DNA of 64,000 nt from Hymenobacter qilianensis. Lineage in GTDB: Bacteria > Bacteroidota > Bacteroidia > Cytophagales > Hymenobacteraceae. Below, in pieces: positions 55,372-62,712 of the stretch. The stretch lies in contig NZ_CP060784.1 in assembly GCF_014489555.1 (NCBI RefSeq), positions 1,984,001 through 2,048,000 on the forward strand. Reading direction: 5' to 3'. Below the pieces are notes generated by a model. It saw nothing but the letters and a program-made list of their open reading frames with translations, made no database searches and was not told where the DNA came from. The position numbers and the translations under genes are program-made. Position 1 is the first letter of the stretch. Each line of letters opens with the position of its first letter.

Positions 55372-57939
55372 GTGAAAAAACTACTCTTACTCTCTTTCCT
55401 GGCATGCGGAACATTGGGCACCGCGCGCGCGCAGCAGCTGGTATCACAGGCCGAACTGGTGCTGGAATCGCGGCCCGCGAAGCCCGTGATCTGCTACGCC
55501 CGGAACGAGGACATGCACACCTATGTGGCGCCTCCGGCTCAGTTTCTGAACCGCACTGCCGGCCGCCCCACCGCCGACCGGGCCCGCATTGAGGTTACCT
55601 ACATTGGCTTCCCCGCCGATGCCCGCGCGGCCTTCCAGAAGGCAGTCGATATCTGGCAGTCCTTGCTCTTTTCGCCGGTTGTTATTCGGGTAGAAGCTCG
55701 TTGGGAAGCCCTGGATGAAGGTGTGCTGGGTGCCGCCGGCGCTACCCAGATTTATCGGAACCTGCCGGGCGCGCCCAAGAGCAACATCTGGTATCCGGTA
55801 GCTTTAGCCGAGAAAATTGCCGGCCAGGAGCTCAATGGCACAAATGCCGACATCAGCGCCGAGTTCAGCAGCAACTTCGACTGGTACCTGGGTCTTGATG
55901 GGCTTCCGCCCGCCGGCAAATACGACCTGGTATCGGTGGTGCTGCACGAGCTGGGCCACGGCCTGGGCTTCGTGGCAGCTTCCAGCTACACCGATCCGCC
56001 GCCCGTAACGGGCCCCATAGCAAGTCTGAACAGCTCCGGCTTCCCTGGGTTTTCTCTACATACATCGAGAATGGTCCGGGAAACCGGCTGGCCGGCAACA
56101 GCCGGTTCCCTAGTCCTTCCCTGGCCCTCGCCGATCAGTTCACTAGCAATGATCTGTACTTCGGCAGCCCATTGGTTAACGCTGTCACGAACGGGCAGCG
56201 CGCCCGTCTGTACGCCCCGCTAAGTTTGATGGCGGCTCCAGCATTTCGCACCTGGACGAGGTTTCTTATCGTGCCGGCGACCCAAATTCCCTGATGACAC
56301 CCGTCCTTGGCAGAGCCGAGGCTATTCAGAGCCCTGGCCCAATCACGCTCAAGATGTTCGACGAAATGGGCTGGTTTAATACCGCTATTCGTCACAACCC
56401 TTCCTTACGAGATACCGAAACCGCCCAGGACTTTGTGGTGCGGGCCAATGTGGTCAGCGACGGCACCATCGTGCCGGGCTCCGTGCGCCTGTACTACCGC
56501 GTTGATAATGGCACCGATGCGCCGGGCGCTACCGACACGGTGCTCCCGATGACGGCCGCCAACGGCTCTACGCAGTATACGGCCACCATTCCTAATCCCG
56601 GCCTGGGCCGTCGGGTGAGCTATTATATTTCGGCCGCCGATGTCGAAACGGCTCGCACGTACACGGCTCCTGGCGTGCTGTTGTCCACGGAAGCAACGAA
56701 CACGCAGCCGCGCTACCAGTTCTTTGTTGGCCCCGACGTTGTGCCGCCGGTGCTGGTTCATCAGCCGTCCCCGTTCATCTTTGCCAGCAACCTGCCTTTA
56801 GTCCTGACGGCCCAGGCCAGTGATAACATTGGAATAGCCTCTGTAGCAGTAGAATACAGTGTGAACGGCATTGCGCGGCCCACCTTCAACCTGACGCGCC
56901 AGTCTGATAATATTACGTATCGGGGCTCCATTGCCAGCACGGCGGGCGCACCTATTGTGGCGGGCGACCTAATCGCCTACCGCCTTATCGCCCGCGATGC
57001 TTCTTCCAATGCCAACCAGACGGTGAACCCCACCACTGACGTATACCGGGTGCCGGTGGTGAGTATAAAAGCCCCCCAGGCTTCCTACGTCAATAATTTT
57101 AACGCCATAACGGCAGCTACGCCCCCGATTTCGTGGGTAATGGCTTCTCCATCGCGCAGCCAGCAGGCTTTAATGATCTGGCTATTCACTCCGCTCATCC
57201 TTACCCCGATGCCAATAATACGCTGATATATCAGCTGCTGACCCCCATTATTGTTGAGGCTGATCCGGCGAAGTCAACCCTTACCTTCGATGAAGTGGTT
57301 CTGGTAGAGCCAGGCTCAGATGGTGCTCCCTTCCCCAGCGCCGATTTCTTCGACTATGTAATAGTAGAAGGCAGCACGGATGGCGGGCAGACCTGGAATC
57401 CGGTGGCTGATGGCTACGACTCCCGCGATAAAGAGGAGTGGCTGGCCGCGTACAATAGCGCCATCAATGAAGAGCAAAACTCCACGGCTGTAGGTACGCA
57501 GGCGCTCTTTTTGCCGCGTGCCATGAACCTGCGCGACAACGGCTACTTCCTCGCCGGCGATGTGGTACGTCTGCGCTTCCGCCTTTTCGCCGATCCGGCG
57601 GCGCACGGCTGGGGCTGGGCCATCGACAACCTGCGTATTCAGGATAACACCGTCACTAGCCTGGCTTCCGAGTTGAAAAAGACCGGCGGCCTGAATGTGT
57701 ACCCTAACCCAAGTGAAGGCAGATTCACGGTGCAGGCACGCTTTGCGAAGCCCACCGCCGGTTTGCAGATCATCGTGCGCAATACGCTGGGGCAGGTAGT
57801 GTTGCGTCAGTTACTGGCCGGCGCGCAAACTGAACTCAAGCAAGCCCTCGACCTGAGTGCGCTTTCGGCTGGCATGTATATGGTAAGTGTAGGCGTAGAA
57901 GGCGACGCCGCCGTGCGCAAAGTGCTGATTACGAAATAA
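55372..57939 (+). pseudogene. Secreted zinc protease-like protein with T9SS sorting domain, three frameshifts
   Basis: The repaired length is 856 residues from GTG 55372. The signal peptide ends ARAQQ. A metzincin-like zinc site HELGHGLGF sits near residue 200. A second region (PGSVRLYYRVDNGTDAPGAT onward) has beta-sandwich repeats. The last 80 residues (LNVYPNPSEGRFTV, AGMYMVSVG, RKVLITK) are a type A T9SS sorting domain. Breaks: C3 at 56043-56045, A2 at 56222-56223, and C5 at 57122-57126; one base at each gives FPWVFSTYIENG, LYAPLKFDGGSS and ATPPDFVGNGFS. Likely a surface or secreted protease; the substrate is unknown. Confidence 0.85.
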
Positions 57940-57953
57940 CTATTTGCCAACTG

Positions 57954-57991
57954 AAAAAGCGGCAGCTCCACATCGGGGCTGCCGCTTTTTT
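57954..57991 (+). terminator. Terminator after the secreted protease gene
   Basis: The stem AAGCGGCAGC / GCTGCCGCTT with T6 lies shortly after the stop. Confidence 0.9.
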
Positions 57992-58040
57992 GTGATTGGG
58001 GATTAACGAACGGAATCAATCCTTTCCACACTAAATATTA

Positions 58041-58152
58041 AATCAGAACGTCATGCAGAGCAACGCGAAGCATCTCGCGTGTTTTGCAGGATTAGTAATC
58101 CAGTGTCAGCACGCGAGATGCTTCGCGTTGCTCTGCATGACGTTCTGATTTG
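58041..58152. repeat. Palindromic intergenic repeat, family A copy 5
   Basis: The most symmetric copy: AAATCAGAACGTCATGCAGA at the left, its reverse complement at the right, with GAAGCATCTCGCGTG / CACGCGAGATGCTTC inside and loop TTAGTAATCC. No nested element. Confidence 0.92.
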
Positions 58153-58208
58153 TTCGTTCGGATCAAATTTTTCCATATTCATATAAGGAGGACCTATAGG
58201 TGGTATGA

Positions 58209-58744
58209 CTAATTGCCAAAACCCATCTTCCGCATAAAATCCCAGAGCACCACGCCCGCCGCTACCGACACGTTCAGCGAGTGCTTGGTCCCGAACTGCG
58301 GAATTTCTACGGCCGCGTCGCACAGGGCTAATACTTCGTCTTCCACGCCAAACACCTCATTGCCCATTACCAGCGCATAAGGCTTCGTTGGATCAGGCTG
58401 GAAAGCACTGAGCGACTGGCTGCTATCCGTCTGCTCCACCGCAATCACCACGTAGCCCTCGGCTTGCAGCTGGCGCACTACATCGGTGGTCTGGGGGCAA
58501 ATTCCCAGGCTACCGACTCCGTGCTGCCCAGGGCCGTCTTGGTGATTTCGCGGTGGGGCGGGCGCCCCGTGATGCCGCAGAGCCAGATTTTCTCTACCGC
58601 AAATGCATCGGCGGTGCGGAAGGCGGCGCCCACATTATGCAGGCTGCGCACGTTATCGAGCACGAGGGTAAGGGGGATTTTTTGCGTATTTTTGAAGTCT
58701 GCTACCGTCAGTCGGTTCAGCTCTTCCATCGAAAGTTTGCGCAT
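58209..58744 (-). pseudogene. SpoU/TrmH-type RNA 2'-O-methyltransferase, one frameshift
   Basis: The repaired length is 178 residues. SPOUT motif 1 (LVLDNVRSLHNVGAAFRTAD) is near residue 30; motifs 2 and 3 (ALVMGNEVFGVEDE, IPQFGTKHSLNVSVAAG) lie at about 115 and 145 and form the knot that binds S-adenosylmethionine. A small size without an extra RNA-binding domain fits TrmL/TrmH-like members that methylate tRNA or rRNA ribose. The frame breaks at a G5 run at 58493-58497 (expected G6); repair gives WEFAPQTTDVVRQL. It is divergent from mutS. Confidence 0.9.
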
Positions 58745-58748
58745 AACG

Positions 58749-58756
58749 CAAAGGTA
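58749..58756 (-). promoter_or_regulatory. -7 box abutting the SpoU methyltransferase start
   Basis: TACCTTTG on the minus strand lies only 4 bp before the ATG. If used, the transcript would begin at or near the start codon, so the mRNA may be leaderless. Confidence 0.45.
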
Positions 58757-58807
58757 GGAACGCGTTCCGGCGCGCTGGCCAAGAGTGGCCCAAAAGCACA
58801 GAAACAG

Positions 58808-61603
58808 TTGAAAACAAAAGTTAAAAAAGGCCCAGGGCCGCGCTCCGAAGCTTACGCCGCCGTGGCGCCTACCCTCGAAACGACGCCCCTCATGCGTCAG
58901 TACTATCAGCTGAAGCAGCAGTACCCCGGTGCGCTGCTCCTGTTTCGGGTGGGCGATTTTTACGAAACCTTCGGCGAAGATGCTGTCACCACAAGCCGCA
59001 TCGTGGACATTGTGCTCACCAAGCGCGGCGCTGGCACCTCTTCAGAAGTGGCGTTGGCGGGCTTTCCGCACCACTCCCTCGATACGTATTTGCCCAAGCT
59101 GGTGCGCGCCGGGCAGCGCGTAGCCATCTGCGACCAGCTCGAAGACCCCAAGCAAGCCAAGGGCCTGGTGAAGCGCGGCGTAACGGAATTGGTTACGCCG
59201 GGCGTCTCGTTCAACGATAATGTGCTGGAGCGTAAGTCCAACAACTACCTCTGCGCGGTTCATTTTGGCAAGCAGGAGGCTGGTATTTCCTTTCTCGACA
59301 TCAGCACCGGCGAGTTTCTGGTGGCCCAGGGCGACGTACCGTATCTAGGCAAGCTGCTCCAGAACTTTGGCCCTGCCGAGGTGCTTTTCTGCAAAAAAAG
59401 CCGCCAGGAGTTTGAGCAGCACTTTGGCCCCGACTTCTGCCACTACGCCCTCGATGAGTGGGTATTTGGATTTGATTACGCCCACGATACGCTCACGCGC
59501 CACTTCAAAACCACTTCGCTTAAAGGTTACGGCATTGATGGCTTGCGCGAGGGTATCACGGCGGCGGGCTGCATTCTGCACTATCTGGCCGAAACCAAGC
59601 ACACCAACGTGGGCCATATTGCCGGCATTGGGCGTCTGGAAGAGGATAAATACGTGTGGCTGGACCGCTTCACCGTGCGCAACCTGGAACTGGTGCAGCC
59701 TCAGCACATAGGGGGCGTGCCGCTGATTGAGATTCTGGACCAAACGGTGACGCCGATGGGCGCTCGTCTGCTGCGCAAATGGGTAGTGCTGCCGCTAAAG
59801 GAAGCCGCTCAGATTCAGCGCCGCCTTGATACGGTGGAAGCTTTGTTGGCAAATACTGATCTATTGGGGGAAATAACCCAGCACCTGCGCCAGATAAATG
59901 ACCTGGAACGCCTGATTTCGAAGGTTGCCGTGCGCCGTATTAACCCGCGGGAGCTGCTGCAATTGAGTCGGGCGCTGGAGGCTATTGGCCCCATTCGGAC
60001 AGTGCTGGCGGGCTCTGGCATCCGCGCCTTGCAGAAGCTGGCCGATCAGCTCAACCCTTGCGAAACTCTCTGCACCGACATCACTACCAAAATCCGCCCC
60101 GATGCGCCCGTGCTGACCAACCAGGGAGGCGTGCTCAACGATGGCATTGACAAGGAGCTGGACGAGCTGCGCAGCATCGCCTTTTCGGGCAAGGATTATT
60201 TGCTGCAATTGCAGCAGCGCGAGCAGCAGAATACGGGTATTTCTTCCCTGAAAGTAGCTTACAACAAGGTGTTTGGCTATTATCTGGAAGTGTCTAATGC
60301 CCACAAGAATAAGGTGCCAACCACCTGGATTCGTAAGCAGACACTGGTAAATGCTGAGCGCTACATTACGGAGGAGCTAAAGACCTACGAGGAGAAGATT
60401 CTGCACGCCGAGGACCGCCTGTTCGTAATTGAGCAGAACATCTACAACGAACTGGTGCAAGCCGCCGCCGACTATGTGCCGCAGATTCAGCAGAACGCCC
60501 GTGCGATTGGCGTGCTCGACTGTCTGGCCTCGTTTGCAGCCACGGCTCGTCAGTACAACTATGTAAAGCCGACGGTGAATGACGGCAGTCTGCTCGATAT
60601 TCGTCAGGGCCGCCACCCCGTTATTGAGCGACAATTGCCGCCCGGCGAAGCTTACATTCCAAACGACATCTGCCTAGACCAGGACGACCAGCAGATTGTG
60701 GTCATCACGGGTCCTAACATGGCGGGCAAATCGGCGCTACTTCGCCAGACGGCTCTTATTGTGCTGCTGGCCCAAATCGGCTCTTTTGTACCCGCCGATG
60801 CTGCTACCATCGGCGTTATTGACAAGATTTTTACCCGTGTAGGTGCCTCCGATAACCTGAGTAAGGGCGAAAGCACCTTCATGGTAGAGATGACTGAAAC
60901 GGCCAGCATCCTGAATAACCTCTCCGACCGCAGCCTCGTGCTGATGGACGAAATTGGGCGCGGCACCAGCACCTATGACGGTATCAGCATTGCCTGGGCC
61001 ATTGTGGAGCATTTGCACAACAGCCTAAAAGCGCGGGCCAAAACGCTATTTGCCACCCACTACCACGAGCTAAACCAGCTGGCCGATGATTGCCCTCGCG
61101 TGCGCAACTACAACGTGGCCGTGAAGGAAGCCGACGGGCGCATTCTGTTTATGCGCAAGCTGGTGGCCGGCGGTTCAGAGCATAGCTTCGGTATTCATGT
61201 GGCGCGAATGGCGGGTATGCCCACTTCGGTGGTGCTGCGGGCCAACGAAATCATGCATCACCTGGAGCAGGAGCGGGCTCATGCCGGCGACGCCGAGACC
61301 GACGCGCCCACCGAGTTTGATGAGTTGCTGGCAGGCCTGGAACCCGATGAGCAAGGTGGCAAAGTACTGCCCTTAAATGGCCAAGCGCCCGAAAAAGCCC
61401 CCCAGCGCGGTCCGCGGGCCCAGCCGGTGGCGGCCGTAGCTACAGCCCCGCGTCCGAGCCTGCAACTAAGTATGTTCGAGCCCGCCGACCCGGCGTTGGA
61501 GCGCGTGCGCGACCTTATTCAACAGCTTGATGTGAATACACTCACGCCCATCGAAGCGCTGCTAAAGCTGAACGAGTTGAAGCTGGCGCTGGGGGGCAAA
61601 TAA
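58808..61603 (+). CDS. mutS: DNA mismatch repair protein MutS
   Basis: About 931 residues if it begins at TTG 58808, which is the first sensible start after the divergent SpoU gene. Domain I has the mismatch-probing GDFYETFGEDA motif. The clamp and core follow. The ATPase has GPNMAGKSALLRQ (Walker A), ESTFMVEMTETA, and LMDEIGRGTSTYDG (Walker B/signature), and ATHYHELNQL as the switch His. The C-terminal helix-turn region is present after a low-complexity linker. MutS recognises base mismatches and short loops and is directly relevant to homopolymer stability. This gene is intact in the given sequence. Confidence 0.96.
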   Translation: MKTKVKKGPGPRSEAYAAVAPTLETTPLMRQYYQLKQQYPGALLLFRVGDFYETFGEDAVTTSRIVDIVLTKRGAGTSSEVALAGFPHHSLDTYLPKLVRAGQRVAICDQLEDPKQAKGLVKRGVTELVTPGVSFNDNVLERKSNNYLCAVHFGKQEAGISFLDISTGEFLVAQGDVPYLGKLLQNFGPAEVLFCKKSRQEFEQHFGPDFCHYALDEWVFGFDYAHDTLTRHFKTTSLKGYGIDGLREGITAAGCILHYLAETKHTNVGHIAGIGRLEEDKYVWLDRFTVRNLELVQPQHIGGVPLIEILDQTVTPMGARLLRKWVVLPLKEAAQIQRRLDTVEALLANTDLLGEITQHLRQINDLERLISKVAVRRINPRELLQLSRALEAIGPIRTVLAGSGIRALQKLADQLNPCETLCTDITTKIRPDAPVLTNQGGVLNDGIDKELDELRSIAFSGKDYLLQLQQREQQNTGISSLKVAYNKVFGYYLEVSNAHKNKVPTTWIRKQTLVNAERYITEELKTYEEKILHAEDRLFVIEQNIYNELVQAAADYVPQIQQNARAIGVLDCLASFAATARQYNYVKPTVNDGSLLDIRQGRHPVIERQLPPGEAYIPNDICLDQDDQQIVVITGPNMAGKSALLRQTALIVLLAQIGSFVPADAATIGVIDKIFTRVGASDNLSKGESTFMVEMTETASILNNLSDRSLVLMDEIGRGTSTYDGISIAWAIVEHLHNSLKARAKTLFATHYHELNQLADDCPRVRNYNVAVKEADGRILFMRKLVAGGSEHSFGIHVARMAGMPTSVVLRANEIMHHLEQERAHAGDAETDAPTEFDELLAGLEPDEQGGKVLPLNGQAPEKAPQRGPRAQPVAAVATAPRPSLQLSMFEPADPALERVRDLIQQLDVNTLTPIEALLKLNELKLALGGK

Positions 61604-61722
61604 GGAAAGCCATTTAAAGTTGCGCAAGCCAAAGAGCAGAACCAGGTAGTAAAAAAAGTGCCTGAGAATGAGGGCGAAGCAACTTTTTGCGAGATAAATC
61701 AAGAAAAATGTGGCTTCACCTC

Positions 61723-61752
61723 TTGACAAAAGCGAAATACATTGTACTTTTG
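61723..61752 (+). promoter_or_regulatory. Promoter of tRNA-Gly, full Bacteroidota consensus
   Basis: TTG at 61723 and TACTTTTG at 61745-61752 are 19 bp apart, exactly the -33/-7 layout of the Bacteroidota housekeeping sigma factor. The tRNA starts 35 bp after the -7 box. Confidence 0.85.
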
Positions 61753-61786
61753 TCGCACCATTCGCTGCTTCGGCGGCGTATCTCAA

Positions 61787-61862
61787 GCGAGAGTAGCTCA
61801 GTTGGTAGAGCGCGACCTTGCCAAGGTCGAGGTCGCGAGTTCGAACCTCGTCTCCCGCTCCA
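61787..61862 (+). tRNA. tRNA-Gly (anticodon GCC)
   Basis: 76 bases with CCA encoded. D arm GCTCAGTTGGTAGAGC, anticodon stem CGACC-TTGCCAA-GGTCG with GCC at 61820-61822, T arm CGAGTTCGAACCTCG. The acceptor stem has GCGAGAG against CTCCCGC, so position 4 is an A-C mismatch where G-C would be expected. Confidence 0.95.
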
Positions 61863-61866
61863 GATG

Positions 61867-61908
61867 AAAAAAGGACGTTGCTATTCAGCAGCGTCCTTTT
61901 TCTTTTTT
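61867..61908 (+). terminator. Terminator after tRNA-Gly
   Basis: The stem AAAAAAGGACG / CGTCCTTTTT (with TTGCT / AGCAG inside) begins 4 bp after the CCA end. Confidence 0.88.
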
Positions 61909-61991
61909 AGCTTGTTCAATACGCTTATTGATGAAAAGGCAGACATTAATTTAGATCGTTAAATAAGTGTCTACCTTTATGAGGATGTTGC

Positions 61992-61999
61992 TATCTTTG
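61992..61999 (+). promoter_or_regulatory. Candidate -7 promoter box of the HNH gene
   Basis: TATCTTTG fits the consensus and lies 15 bp before the ATG. The -33 half is not clear. Confidence 0.45.
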
Positions 62000-62014
62000 T
62001 GCAGATAGTTTTGC

Positions 62015-62500
62015 ATGAGAAGAAAAATATCGGACGAGGAGTTTAGCAAAGCTGTAGCTCAGAGCTTATCGATTGCACAGATAATTGTGCGATTAGGGCT
62101 AGTGCCAGCGGGGGGTAATTATAAGACGGTGCAAACGCGTATCACCAAATTGACCCTTGACACAAGCCACTTTACGGGTAAAGGTTGGAATGTGGGAGAA
62201 CGGTATCAATCTTTTTCAAAAAGCTTTTCGTGGGAGAATGTGCTCATCCAAAATTCTAAGTACACGTCGAGTAACCGCTTGAAATACCGTCTGCTAAGTA
62301 CAGGTCTTAAGCTTCATCAATGTGAGCAATGTATGTTAAGTCAGTGGCTAGAACAACCCATCCCATTGGAACTACATCACGTGAATGGCGTAAATAATGA
62401 TCATAGAATTGAGAATTTACAGTTATTGTGCCCAAATTGCCACGCTCAAACCCCAACCTACCGGGGTAAGAACCAAGCAAGAGCCGGAGTGGTGGAATAG
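62015..62500 (+). CDS. HNH endonuclease overlapping a tRNA gene
   Basis: 161 residues. The C-terminal half has the HNH fold: CEQCMLS with the first zinc CxxC, ELHHVNGVNNDHRIENLQLL (His-His-Asn core) and CPNCHAQTPTYRG as the second CxxC. The N-terminal 90 residues (EEFSKAVAQSLSIAQIIVRL and SWENVLIQNSKYTSS) look like a helix-turn-helix-type DNA-binding part. The last five codons and the TAG lie inside tRNA-Leu. Its GC content is lower than the neighbours. This suggests a mobile or homing-type nuclease settled at a tRNA, though no intron or partner gene is seen. Confidence 0.9.
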   Translation: MRRKISDEEFSKAVAQSLSIAQIIVRLGLVPAGGNYKTVQTRITKLTLDTSHFTGKGWNVGERYQSFSKSFSWENVLIQNSKYTSSNRLKYRLLSTGLKLHQCEQCMLSQWLEQPIPLELHHVNGVNNDHRIENLQLLCPNCHAQTPTYRGKNQARAGVVE

Positions 62501-62565
62501 GTAGACACGCAGCACTTAAAATGCTGTTTCCTTTGGAAGTACGGGTTCGATTCCCGTCTCTGGTA
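62483..62565 (+). tRNA. tRNA-Leu (anticodon TAA)
   Basis: 83 bases, long variable arm as in Leu tRNAs. Anticodon stem CAGCA-CTTAAAA-TGCTG with TAA at 62517-62519. T arm GGGTTCGATTCCC. CCA is not encoded. The first 18 bases double as the 3' end of the HNH gene. Confidence 0.95.
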
Positions 62566-62567
62566 CT

Positions 62568-62605
62568 TTAAAAGCCTTCTGCCAACTGTGCAGGGGGCTT
62601 TTTTT
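62568..62605 (+). terminator. Terminator after tRNA-Leu
   Basis: AAAAGCCTTCTG pairs with CAGGGGGCTTTT (two G-T pairs), followed by a long T run. Confidence 0.82.
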
Positions 62606-62712
62606 GCTTAATGCCAAAATCAGTGCGTTCAATTGCGCCGGGCAGCGTACCTTACTTTGTATGATTATTGCCGGAGGACCTACTTGTGCCTAAAGGCTGT
62701 TGCTCTGCTTGT

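Noticed and set aside
1..58800. Phase variation through G-runs as the cause of the broken frames
   Set aside because: The affected genes include housekeeping genes such as murF, mfd and ppk1, where on/off switching would be harmful. All events are one-base deletions, and nearby runs of equal length are intact. Error is more likely, although reads would be needed to exclude slippage.
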